A stretch of DNA of 64,000 nt. It comes from Symsagittifera roscoffensis. Taxonomy: Eukaryota; Xenacoelomorpha; Acoela; Convolutidae. The stretch's first letter is position 1; every line of letters starts with the position of its first letter. Below the pieces are notes generated by a model, which did not search any database, was not told the origin of the DNA, and worked only from the letters and a program-made list of their open reading frames with translations. This document shows positions 11,634 through 21,828 of the stretch, one piece after another. The position numbers were made by a program, and so were the translations under genes. Where the stretch lies: contig NC_087064.1 of the NCBI RefSeq assembly GCF_963678635.1, forward strand, positions 23,112,509-23,176,508, in the 5' to 3' direction.

Positions 11634-12001
11634 GTTGAAGTACTGCTCATTTTCTTCAAGAGCAAATGGCAGAGCAGAGAGAGGCTTCCAAAGTGCCTCG
11701 TCAAACCCTTCAGGTGCCAGCTCGGTATTAGAAAAATTTCATACAGACTGGAGGAAGTGGAAAGACAATTTGCCTATTATGCAGCTGATTACTTTTTCAC
11801 AAAAGCTGCAAGGTAAATTTCTCTCCCCTGAACCTCGGCTCGACCGTTTCGTAAGTTTCTCTGCTACAGAGAATGTTTCTTTACACTTTCTCAAAAGGTA
11901 GTCTCTCCTATTTTGCTTACATTAGGTCGAGCGACAGCCTGAATGTCGAAAAATCCCGGCAGAAAATCTACAAGCTTCTCGACATCTGCTATTTTCTCTA
12001 A
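11634..12001 (+). CDS. Candidate two-exon gene end, product unknown
   Basis: Exon 1 would be 11634-11812. It is preceded by cttcccaaaccag (acceptor) and followed by ag|gtaaat (donor). It encodes 59 codons starting VEVLLIFFKSKW and ending YYAADYFFTKAA, with two bases left over. A 113-bp intron ends in ttttgcttacattag. Exon 2 (11926-12001) resumes in the matching phase and reads SSDSLNVEKSRQKIYKLLD...YFL before a stop. Agreement of acceptor, donor and phase is the reason for the call. The product is basic and partly helical-looking, with no family I recognise. A different 98-codon frame over the same DNA (11605-11901) is the shadow. Upstream exons were not found. Confidence 0.35.
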
Positions 12002-12100
12002 AAATAACTTTGACTCGCTATGTTTTCATCTGTATTTACCGTGCATCACAAGTTTTCTTCTCCAGCCACACTTTGTTTGTTAAGTTGGGGATTCTTCTCA

Positions 12101-12223
12101 GATGTTGAAATTGACTATACTCGGCCAATGGGCTTGACGGTTGAAAAAGCTATTTGGCGGTCGCTCCTTTCATCTTCAATCTTTGTAAAGAAAAAAGTTA
12201 AGTTCAACAATTCCAAAACTTAG
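12101..12223 (+). CDS. Possible further exon, product unknown
   Basis: After ggattcttctcag the frame reads VEIDYTRPMGLTVEKAIWRS and continues to FNNSKT and a stop at 12223. A possible donor (ctttgtaaag) lies near 12183. The composition is coding-like and it sits 100 bases past the preceding candidate gene. The link between them is not established because the phases do not join directly. I cannot name it. Confidence 0.25.
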   Translation, partial: DVEIDYTRPMGLTVEKAIWRSLLSSSIFVKKKVKFNNSKT

Positions 12224-12739
12224 CAAAATTGATTATAATTGAAATTTCTCAGCCATTACCGATGATGAAGTAATTTTTAATCCGACTTTCGATACGAAAG
12301 TAACGGAATATTTGTGCTCGGGGTGGGTTTTTTTTTCTTCAGACAAATTTCGACTTTTTAACTAGCCATTTTTGATGGAATTTGGTTTATATCATCTCGA
12401 AAGGTATTGTTGTCCTGAGCTCAAATTAGAAATGATATTTCACCTGTGATCACTTTCGTAAAGTTAAGGGGATTTAAAGATTGCCATTTTGGTCAATTTG
12501 GGACAATTAACGCGCGATATATTTCGCGCTATTAACGCGTAAGCGGAGAGTTAATCCGTCTAAGAAATCGTTCCAAATTGGTTAAAAGAAGCTTATTTGC
12601 CATAATTGGTTTGTTACAAGGAGCGAAATCTATACTTTTGTTCTTTAAATGGCGTGTGGGTGATGATTTTCTTAAAAAATTTCAAATTTTAGAGTTTTTT
12701 TTCATTTTGTTTTATTTCATTGAAATTTTTATGTTATTA

Positions 12740-13642
12740 CCCGCACCGAGCGCCCATGGATCATAATTGATTATTTTGTCATAATATGGTCAGCATCTAT
12801 AAAATGGCAAAATAATCTATTATAATCCATTAAAAATGGATTATAATCCTAAATTTTTTATCCCAATAAAAATCATTATAACCGATTATAATCGATTATA
12901 ATGGATTTTTTCGAGGGGTTATTCATGAAATGTACAATTTTGTTCAAAACTATCTCATTTCCTGTTTAGTGTAGTTGCTACGGTGTTATGTTTCATTAAA
13001 TGTTACATTTAAGAAAAAAGTTTATATTTTTTTTGTTCTACTTTTTCTAATTCATCGCAGTTTAACACTTCATTTTACCCCCCCCCCCCCACCCAGCCAG
13101 TTAAGCCCCCAGTACCCAGTATACTACCACCCACCAGTTTACTATCCCCCCCCCCCCCCGGTTTACCGGTTTACTTCCCCATCCCCCCAGTTTATACCCC
13201 CAGTTTACCACCCCCTCCCCCCAGTTTACCCTGCCCCTTTTAGTGGCATTTAGTAAAAGACATGGCATTTAGTAAAAGACAGGGCATAAATTCTACAAAC
13301 TTCTCGCAAAATTTGCAAAATTTTGCAAAAACAATCGAATTTAGTTCTAAAATGAAATGGATTGTAATCAATTATAATGGATTATAATGGATTTTCATTT
13401 CAAAATAATCGATTAAGATGGATTATCTTGGCAAAAATAATCGATTTTAGTGACAAAAATAATGGATTATAATCGATTATATTGGATTATAATGGATTAT
13501 ATTTGTTCAAAAATAATTGATTATAATGGCTATATAATCGATTTCGTGGTCTGAATTTTACATCCGTAATGGATTATAATCGATTATTTTTATCTCGGGA
13601 ACCCATTATAATCGATTAGAATACATGGGCACTCGGTGCGGG
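12740..13642. mobile_element. TIR element (Tc1/mariner-like non-autonomous), TA target duplication
   Basis: Left TIR cccgcaccgagcgcccatg (12740-12758) and right TIR catgggcactcggtgcggg (13624-13642) are inverted with one mismatch. TA flanks both ends (12738-12739 and 13643-13644). Uninterrupted sister copies read ttattactgctcc at this point, so removal of the insert plus one TA restores the host element exactly. TA duplication points to the Tc1/mariner (or a related) superfamily. No transposase frame exists. The interior holds C-runs and many attataatcgattataat-type motifs. Confidence 0.85.
12775..13620. repeat. attataatcgatt-rich array with a C-rich tract inside the TIR element
   Basis: Motifs such as taatggattataat and taatcgattataat recur at 12775-12910 and 13360-13620. 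The C-rich tract at ~13078-13245 contains runs of up to 12 C separated by agttta-type spacers (unit roughly ccccagttta). The opposite strand could form G-quadruplexes. The 92-codon proline-rich frame here (12975-13253) is a translation of this low-complexity DNA, not a gene. Confidence 0.75.
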
Positions 13643-13964
13643 TACTGCTCCATAAACCTTAAAAGGCAGTCGGAACATTCAGGGCTTCGCCCTGATACGA
13701 GCAGTCTTGTTTTATTTTTCTTCCTCTTTAATTTCGATCAGATAAAGCCGATTGGTAAACAAAATAAAGCCATTTTGCTTATGATACCCAAGAGTCATCA
13801 CTTAGTTCAAAATTTTGGGGTAGATCTTTTTGCACATTGTGATGCTACAGTTACAATAAATTGTTCCGCTATTAAAGACTGGACATGGCTATGTATAGAA
13901 ATTTCATACCGGTATGCATAGCGGCGAGAAATCTCGATATGTACTTCTTCTGTGCACAAAGACA

Positions 13965-14147
13965 TCAACAAATTAGTTTTATCCTGTCGCAGTGATGATC
14001 ATAAAGCACTCCATGTAAAACCTCTAGGCAATTTATTAATGGGTTAAAACTTTTCCCAGTCGAGGCTTTTTCCGCAAGATGCCAAACTACATCATCTAAA
14101 AGACATCGTTGTTCTTCAAGTATGCGCAAAAGGTCTTCGTTACTCAA
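13965..14147 (-). CDS. Possible exon or gene fragment, product unknown
   Basis: The minus strand reads NEDLLRILEEQRCLLDDVVW, then HLAEKASTGKSFNPLI and a short tail to a stop. The amphipathic, Leu/Glu-rich composition is coding-like. The frame begins directly after a stop and a non-ATG codon, so it would need an upstream exon. No clear acceptor is visible. It is flanked by non-autonomous elements on both sides, so it may be a relic. I do not recognise the family. Confidence 0.25.
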   Translation of the reverse strand: MSNEDLLRILEEQRCLLDDVVWHLAEKASTGKSFNPLINCLEVLHGVLYDHHCDRIKLIC

Positions 14148-14748
14148 TTATCGACGTTGAAAAACAGTTTATTTCACTAATTACATGCTTGACTGTTAAG
14201 CCTTTAAATATATCCGTCAGTGAAAAAATTTATCAAATGAAAAAAAAACAATTCTTTGGTCTGTTTTGTTTACCAATACCACTTGCAATCCAGTTTTTCG
14301 CTAAAATCTTCTACAGCAAACGATTGCGTTTTGACAGTAGCTCAACCTGTTTTTTATTACAAAACCTTTAAACTATAACTTTGGTCCTCCTTTTTCAGTT
14401 CAGTCAAGTGAGTATCCTTTTTTATTTCACAATTTTCTGGCCCTTCACTTCCATTTTTTGCATACTTGTTAAGATTTTAGAAATTAAAATACTTCCAGTA
14501 TTTTTGTCACATTTTTCAGCATACAGTGTTCCCATGGTAATTCACTATTAATTTGAATTTATAATTTGATTTTCCGTGCTGTGTGATAAACTTTTTCTGT
14601 CGGATAATTATTTTTAAGGCCCGTAATTTTTCCTTTCTCATGAGAATTTTAAGCAAATTTACCTTATATTTTTTGAAAAATCAATTGCATTTTTTTCATC
14701 TTAAGTACATTTCTTATCCCAAATCATAAGTTATATTTTGTTATCTTT

Positions 14749-15279
14749 GTTCCGACTTTCGATACGAAAAAAAACGGAATATTTGTGCTCGGGGTGGGTT
14801 TTTTTTTCTTCAGACAAATTTCGACTTTTTAACTAGCCATTTTTGACGGAATTTTTTTTTTAATATCATTCGAAAGGTATTGTTGTCCTGAGCTTAAATT
14901 TGAAAAGATGTTTCACTTATGATTTTTTTTCGCAAAGTTATGGGGGTTTAAAGGTTGCCATTTATTTTGGCCAATTTGGGACAATTAACGCACGATATAT
15001 TTCGCGCTATTAACGCGTAAGCGAGATTTAATCCGTCTTAGGAATTGTTCCAGATTGGTTTAAAGAAGCTCATTTGCCATAAATAATTTGTTACAAGTAG
15101 CGAAATCTTTCCTTTTGTACTTTATATGGCGAGTGGGGGGATTATTTTCATAAAAAATTTCAAATTTTAGAAAAAAAATTTTCATTTTGTTTTATTTTTT
15201 AAAGTGTTATTCTTGCTTCATAAACCTAAATAGGCAGTCGGAGCATTCAGGGCTTCGCCTTGATACGAGCAGTCTTGTT
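14749..15279 (+). mobile_element. Helentron-associated-type element copy B
   Basis: Full-length copy from gttccgactttcgatacg to gcagtcttgtt, with a 3' hairpin variant (cagggcttcgccttg) and inner taacgcg...cgcgctattaacgcg hairpin region. It is the first member of the duplicated B-spacer-C block. Confidence 0.65.
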
Positions 15280-15280
15280 T

Positions 15281-15602
15281 TTCTAATTGTCTAATGAACA
15301 AATCTAACCTCACCTGCCTGTGGTGTCCCCAAAAAGGCAAACATATCCATACTCTCAATCAGAGCTGACAAGGCAATGGCCAATCGCATGGGCCAAATCA
15401 AATTTCGTGATACATAGGTTGAAGATCACATTGTGATCAGTCTTATTTGCCCTGAATTTCATCTAAAGTAATTGTTCAGCGTGCCGAAAAGAGCAGTCAA
15501 TATCAGTGACACACCGCTTGGTTTTTCTCCCTAACACTGTCTTCCATTATCAGTTCGAATAAAATCACTTTGAAGGCACGTCAGCCTAAAATGGAGTTTT
15601 AT
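15281..15602. repeat. Unique-looking spacer carried between two elements, copy 1
   Basis: This segment of 322 bases lies between element copies B and C and is repeated at 16662-16984. It is richer in GC than the elements. On the minus strand ~15314-15419 reads SRNLIWPMRLAIAL, then SALIESMDMFAFLGTPQA, and ends at a good donor-like site (caggcag|gtgagg). This could be a captured exon with a membrane-like segment. No acceptor is evident, and the function is unknown. Confidence 0.5.
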
Positions 15603-16137
15603 TGTTCCGACTTTCGTAACGAAAGTAACGGAATATTTGTGCTCGGGGTGGGTTTTTTTTTCTTCAGACAAATTTCGACTTTTTAACTACCCATTTTTGA
15701 CGGATTTTTTTATAATATCATTCGAAAGGTATTGTTGTCCTGAGCTTAAATTTGAAAAGATGTTTCACTTATGACTTTTTCGTAAAGTTATGGGGGTTTA
15801 AAGGTTGCCATTTTGGCCAATTTGGGACAATTAACGCACGATATATTTCGCGCTATTAACGCGTAAGCAGAGAGTTAATCCGTCTTAGAAATCGTTCCAA
15901 ATTGGTTTAACGAAGCTTATTGGCCATAGTTGATTTGTTACAAGTAGCGAAATTTATCCTTTTTTACTTTATGTAGCGTGTGGGGGGATGATTTTTATTT
16001 TAAAAATTTCAAATTTAAAAAATTAAATTTTTCATTTTGTTTTTTTACTCTTAATTTTTCAATGTTATTACTGCTCCATAAACCTTAATAGGCAGTCGGA
16101 ACATTCAGGGCTTCGCCCTGATACGAGCAGTCTTGTT
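15603..16137 (+). mobile_element. Helentron-associated-type element copy C
   Basis: Full copy. The 5' hairpin is changed to ctttcgtaacgaaag. It ends gcagtcttgtt and is joined with no spacer to copy D (junction cagtcttgttgttccgac), a head-to-tail arrangement seen in rolling-circle elements. Confidence 0.65.
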
Positions 16138-16661
16138 GTTCCGACTTTCGATACGAAAGTAACGGAATATTTGTGCTCGGGGTGGGTTTTTTTTTCTTCA
16201 GACAAATTTCGACTTTTTAACTAGCCATTTTTGACGGAATTTTTTTTTATATTATTCGAAAGGTATTGTTGTCTTGAGCTCAAGTTTGAAAAGATATTTT
16301 ACCTGTGATCATTTTTCGTAAAGTTATGGGGGTTTGAAGGTTGCCATTTTGGCCAATTGGGGACAATTAACGCACGATATATTTCGCGCTATTAACGCGT
16401 AAGCGAGATTTAATCCGTCTTAGAAATCGTTCCAGATTGGTTTAACGAAGCTCATTTGCCATAAATAATTTGTTACAAGTAGCGAAATCTTTCCTTTTGT
16501 ACTTTATATGGCGAGTGGGGGGATTATTTTCATAAAAAATTTCAAATTTTAGAAAAAAAATTTTCATTTTGTTTTATTTTTTAAAATGTTATTACTGCTT
16601 CATAAACCTAAATAGGCAGTCGGAGCATTCAGGGCTTCGCCTTGATACGAGCAGTCTTGTT
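16138..16661 (+). mobile_element. Helentron-associated-type element copy D
   Basis: Full copy immediately downstream of copy C. Its 3' half is closer to copy B (same cagggcttcgccttg variant), as expected if B-spacer-C was duplicated to D-spacer-E. Confidence 0.65.
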
Positions 16662-16984
16662 TTTCTAATTGTCTAATGATCAAATCTAACCTCACCTGCC
16701 TGTGGTGTCCCCAAAAAGGCAAACATATCCATACTCTCAATCAGAGCTGACAAGGCAATGGCCAATCGCATGGGCCAAATCAAATTTCGTGATACATAGT
16801 TTGAAGATCACATTGTGATCAGTCTTATTTGCCCTGAATTTCATCTAAAGTAATTGTTCAGCGTGCCGAAAAGAGCAGTCAATATCAGTGACACACCGCT
16901 TGGTTTTCTCCCTAACACTGTCTTCCATTATCAGTTCGAATAAAATCACTTTGAAGGCACGTCAGCCCAAAATGGAGTTTTATT
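16662..16984. repeat. Spacer between two elements, copy 2
   Basis: Near-identical to 15281-15602 (for example gaacaaatc versus gatcaaatc). It carries the same minus-strand frame LIWPMRLAIALSALIESMDM and the same donor-like end. Confidence 0.7.
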
Positions 16985-17521
16985 GTTCCGACTTTTGTAA
17001 CGAAAGTAACGGAATATTTGTGCTCGGGGTGGGTTTTTTTTCTTCAGACAAATTTTGACTTCTTAACTACCCATTTTTGACGGATTTTTTTAAAATATCA
17101 TTCGAAAGGTATTGTTGTCCTGAGCTTAAATTTGAAAAGATGTTTCACTTATGATTTTTTTTTCGTAAAGTTATGGGGGTTTAAAGATTGCCATTTTGGC
17201 CAATTTGGGACAATTAACGCGCGATATATTTGGCGCTATTAACGCGTAAGCGGAGAGTTAATCCGTCTTAGAAATCGTTCCAAATTGGTTTAAGGAAGCT
17301 TATTGGCCATAGTTGATTTGTTACAAGTAGCGAAATCTATCCTTTTGTACCTTATGTAGCGTGTGGGGGGATGATTTTTATTTTAAAAATTTCAAATTTA
17401 AAAAAATAAAATTTTCATTTTGTTTTATTACTTTTAATTTTTTAAATGTTATTACTGCTCCATAAACCTTAATAGGCAGTCGGAACATTCAGGGCTTCGC
17501 CCTGATACGAGCAGTCTTGTT
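16985..17521 (+). mobile_element. Helentron-associated-type element copy E
   Basis: Full copy from gttccgacttttgtaacg to the hairpin cagggcttcgccctg and gcagtcttgtt. It is the partner of copy C in the duplicated block. Confidence 0.65.
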
Positions 17522-18000
17522 TGATTTTGTTTTCAATCCTCCAGCAACTTTGTTGGTTTTAATTCTCATGCAAATATGTTGCCTCATCCCACCAAGTACT
17601 TGTCTTAAGAGCAGTTAAGAACAGTATCTGAGTCATACTTGTAAAAACTGATTTCCACAAAAGTTCCAGCTTTGAAAAAATAAAATCGCTCTTTTAATTC
17701 AGTGCAGTTGCTAATTTTTGCTCGAAAATACTTTTCCCATAATGATGAATTATTCGATATGCTCTAACATTTTGCATTGAAAAGTACTTGAGCAAAATAA
17801 AAATATAAATATATCACTAAAAATGTCCATGATGAAGGAAACATTTCTTGCATCACAATTAATTTACACAAGCAGAGTCAATATTAGTATCCTTGTCGTC
17901 ATCGATCGCTGCAATATAACATACTGAACGGTTGTTTGCCAATTTTGCTTGTTTTACTAATTTTTACATGTTGTTTCATAACCCACTAATCTATGAAGCA
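17521..18000. repeat. Dispersed repeat module X, copy 1
   Basis: The stretch with gttgcctcatcccaccaag, acttgtcttaagagcagtta and gcagttgctaatttttgctc recurs at ~36466-36900. A short frame in both copies ends LPHP(T/A)KYLS and a stop, which could be a C-terminal exon, but this is weak. Confidence 0.6.
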
Positions 18001-18004
18001 ATTT

Positions 18005-18658
18005 TGTTACTACTTCTGAAAATAATCCTTGATTTATGTTTCGCTTTTTCTCTGATTAGTTTTTGATGCCTTATTTTTTCCTGCAATGGTTTTTGATTTG
18101 TTTGAGGGATCTTCTTGGCACATTTTCTGTGTTAGAGCTTGTGGTAATCAGGTGTTTTATGCCCTTCCATTTCGAGGCAGAAGTGAAAGGTTTGGACTAT
18201 GCAGTCTTCGGCGTTGTGACTTTTGTATTGGGAGTGGCAAGGGTTGAAGGTTACACTGTTGAACTCGCAAATGGCAAATGCGAATAAAAAAATTTATTTT
18301 GTTCTTCCCCTGTCACAATTTTTTTGTGACCACTACTTTTTTTCTTTCCGTTTCATGAATTTTTTTATTGGAATTCTTTCTATGGAATCTTTTGCGTTTT
18401 TTTCCTTCTTCGTTGAAAATTTATGTTGCTAAAAACTTTTTTGACTATGTGTTGTCTATTTTAAATTGACTCCAACTATTTCAGTTTTTCGACCTGCGCG
18501 AATCTGGTTTCGAACCTTAACGTTATTTTTTCTTCTCAATTGTTTTTTATCGGAGTATGTTTTTTGTCCTATTTGACAATCATGCAATTTTTCCGACATC
18601 AGTTCATGTTTTGTTCTGATGTTTTAATAGATTTCTTAATTAGTCAATTGGAATTGGA
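18005..18658 (+). repeat. Dispersed repeat module Y, diverged copy, ending at a gap
   Basis: Matches the three units at 33.76-36.3 kb. The plus frame 18063-18287 contains GVVTFVLGVARV and TVELANGKCE before a stop, parallel to GVVTFVLGVARVGGSTVEIA in the unit at 35664. It is cut by the N gap. Confidence 0.55.
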
Positions 18659-18858
18659 NNNNNNNNNNNNNNNNNNNNNNNNNNNNNNNNNNNNNNNNNN
18701 NNNNNNNNNNNNNNNNNNNNNNNNNNNNNNNNNNNNNNNNNNNNNNNNNNNNNNNNNNNNNNNNNNNNNNNNNNNNNNNNNNNNNNNNNNNNNNNNNNNN
18801 NNNNNNNNNNNNNNNNNNNNNNNNNNNNNNNNNNNNNNNNNNNNNNNNNNNNNNNNNN
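18659..18858. other. Assembly gap (200 N)
   Basis: Exactly 200 N bases, a placeholder length. Open frames reported across it are artefacts. Confidence 1.
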
Positions 18859-21828
18859 AGACATTATTCATGCTTGCTTAAACAAACAAGTCTTGATTAC
18901 AACGTCTATCTACATGCCCTAATTTTACGTATACAAGAGCTGACTGATAATCTGTACCCACTCACTTAGCATCTGATGAAACAATCTAGAATAACGAAGA
19001 AAAATAAAAAGAAGAACTCGCATTGGTTTTGACATTAAATTGTATTTCCAACTGCAATTAAATCTCCTATTTTGTATCATTTTTTATATATTATTTCTAA
19101 TACAGCAACCATACAACGTGTAAACTTCCAACATGCAAACAAACACTCGTATACACATATTATATTACTTTGTAGTATCTGGTTTAACATGGTAGAGACA
19201 CAATACCTAATAGAATGTTGTAGAAATTCTTGACGAATCTGGAATCAAAACTAGATTGAGTTCGATTTGTGGCTCTACTTCTAGCTATGGTTGCAATTCT
19301 GAACAAAAATACATAGAAATAAACAATTACACATACCTATAAACACACGCGTAAAACATAAACACGTACAGTTTAAACCATACGCGGAATCTTGAGCAGA
19401 ATTAGTTAAAGTTTTTGTTTGTGTATGCATATACTTATGCATGTATGGTAGTTTGCTTGCATTCTACTTATTAATGTATTTATCTATTTTTGTATAAATG
19501 TATGAACTTTTGTATTAATGTCGGTATCTATCTATGTACCGATGTATTTATGCATGTATATATGTAGGTAGTAGGTGTGTATGTAAAAAAAATTTATGGA
19601 TGTTTGTATGATATTTTTAAGTAACACCCTGGACGCGTATTTACTTGAATTGAATCATAACCTCACCGTTTCCATTAAATCTTTGCTCTCCGGTTCCGCA
19701 ATTTTTTAGAAAAGGTATGTAAAATATTTAAGTGATTCTGTACATGAACGTACTGTTTTTCACAAGATTCTTCACGGAGGTTTTATTTCGTTATTAGACA
19801 ACAATTGAATTCAAAAAATGATAAGATGATCATTCTAAATCACACATTTTTCAATCAGATTCCTAAAATTTTTCACAAAATTGGCAAAAAGCTCATCAGA
19901 AAAGATAGAGTTTTGATCATCGGAGGTTACATCATCGATTCAGCGCAAATTGCCAAATTTTATGCTAATCAAAGATCTGGGTTTACTCATCTCCTTATGA
20001 GCGCGTTCCCCTATCGTAGAATCAACATGGATCTCTCCAGGAAATCGAGAGTCCCGAGTCGGCCTGGGAGTGCAGCCATCAATTTGACCCTTGTTTCTCT
20101 TGTTGCAGAGTAGGATTCTTTTACATTGGTTCCTATGCAAAACTTGAACACATTAGCAAATATTAGAAATTTTCTTTCAAAAATACTCAAACATAGCATC
20201 CATTATCCAAAACGAAAAAAAGTAGATGCAACTATTTATGAACTAAACATGTTTTGTACATTTAAAAATTACGTTGAGATGACACAAGCAAAATTTTTCA
20301 TGAAAAACAGGGCTTATGTCAAGTTCACTTTCATTTTTACAAGTTTTTTCATTTATGCATAGATAATAACCAATACAGGCGTAATCGCAAAGTGAGATGA
20401 AAAAAAAAGTCACACAAGTTTAGACCTATCTATTTCTGTATTAATGTATGAACTTTTGTTTTAATGTCAGTATCTATCTATGTACCGATGTATTTATGCA
20501 TGTGTATATATGTATGTGTCCATATTTTTGTTAATCTATGTATGTATGTATGTAGTAGGTGTGTACGTAAAAAAACATTATGGAGGTTGTATGATTTTTT
20601 CAAGTAACATCCGTACTTTCTTGAATTGATTCATAACCTCACCCGTTTCAATTAAATCTTTGCTTTCCGGTGCCAACGTACTGTTTTTCACAAGATTCTT
20701 CACGGAGGTTTTATTTCGTTATTAGACAACAATTGAATTCAAACAATGATAAGATGATCATTCTAAATCACACATTTTTCAATCAGGTTCCTAAATTTGT
20801 CACAAATTCGGTGAAAAGCTCATCAGAAAAGATAAAGTTTTGATCATCGGAGGTTACATCATCGATTCAGCGCAAACTGCCAAATTTATGCTAATCAAAG
20901 ATCTGGGTTTACTCATCTCCTTATGAGCGCGTTCCCCTATTGTAGAATCAACATGGATCTCTCCAGGAAATCGAGAGTCCTAAGTCGGCTGGGAGTTCAG
21001 CCATCAATTTGACCTTGTTTCTCTTGTTGCAGATACCAGTCTTACAGTGAGCCCTTGGTGCAGTCGGCAGATAACCGAAATGAGCCGAATGAAAACGACA
21101 GTTGCTCCCAAAAGTAAAAAATGATCTGAATGCGTCAATTTCTGTTAAACGTGGAGTCAATATCAAAAGTTTTCAACCTGTTTTGGGTTTTGTGCTGCTT
21201 TGTTCTGACAGCTGAGTTGAATTCAAAACTTGATGTTTAGCTGATTGTTTTGTAATCTAAGTTCAAAAGAACAAACAAGAACAAAACTATTTTTGCTCTT
21301 TAATCTTGAAAATTGTAAAAAGTTGGTGTTTCGTTTAGGTTCATGTCTGAAAAATGAACGTTCTAGAAAATTCAAAATCACAAAAGACGATTGGGTTGTT
21401 TATCTTGCACAATTTTAAAGTTTTCTGAAAATTTTTCTTTTCTACTTGAAAAAAAAATTAGTTGAACATCACAAAGTATTGAACATCAGCTTAGAACAAT
21501 TTATCTTTCTCATAAGAAAATTTTCAACGTTAATTTTACCGTAATTAAATTTTTTTTTTGTTAGATACTTTATTTCAAAAGAGTTGTTGTTTCGTAAAAT
21601 TTTTTTATACACTATAGGTCTGTATAGGCATAGAAAAACGTTTCAACGTTGTGTCACGTACATTTTTAGTATGTCGGAAAATATTCAGAAATCAAGAGCA
21701 GAAAAAATAGAGATGAATTGTTTTTCTACTCAAAGTCGCACGTCTGATGGCATAAATGTGATCAAATCAGTAAGTTTATGCATATGAATAATTATATACA
21801 ATTGTATTTAACCAAAAAGATACAAAGT
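18859..21828. repeat. Tandem array unit U1
   Basis: First unit of an array whose units start agacattattcatgcttgc (18859, ~21829, ~23951, ~27072). It is longer than the ~2.1-kb unit because an inner segment (about 19480-20110) is repeated at about 20426-21040. It contains TGTA-rich microsatellite stretches. It also carries the exon-like frame at 19859-19975, reading FHKIGKKLIRKDRVLIIGGY and continuing IIDSAQIAKF. Confidence 0.75.

Larger units (their letters stand above)
12281..13710 (+). mobile_element. Helentron-associated-type element copy A, interrupted by a nested element
   Basis: This copy belongs to a ~530-bp family. It begins tccgactttcgatacgaaag (its first bases are altered) and ends with the hairpin cagggcttcgccctg and gcagtcttgtt. 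The family carries an asymmetric inverted repeat: tgttccgact at the 5' end and agtcggaaca about 34 bases inside the 3' end, followed by a 3' terminal hairpin. That arrangement is the known signature of Helentron-type rolling-circle elements and their non-autonomous derivatives. An internal hairpin gcgcgatatatttcgcgc lies near 12513-12530. Bases 12740-13644 are an inserted element. No protein is encoded. Confidence 0.6.
14749..17521. repeat. Tandem duplication of element-spacer-element (about 1.38 kb x 2)
   Basis: 14749-16137 (B, spacer, C) and 16138-17521 (D, spacer, E) are two consecutive copies. The order, the spacer and the distinguishing variants (cttgatacgag in B and D; gtaacgaaag in C and E) all repeat. 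Confidence 0.85.

Noticed and set aside
13078-13245. C-rich repeats as telomeric sequence
   Set aside because: The unit (ccccagttta-like) is irregular, internal to a transposable element and not a CCCTAA-type repeat.
12975-13253. 92-codon proline/tyrosine-rich frame
   Set aside because: It is a translation of the C-rich low-complexity tract inside a TIR element.
18540-18881. Open frames on both strands across the first gap
   Set aside because: They exist only because N is read as an unknown residue; the same applies to 57446-58086.
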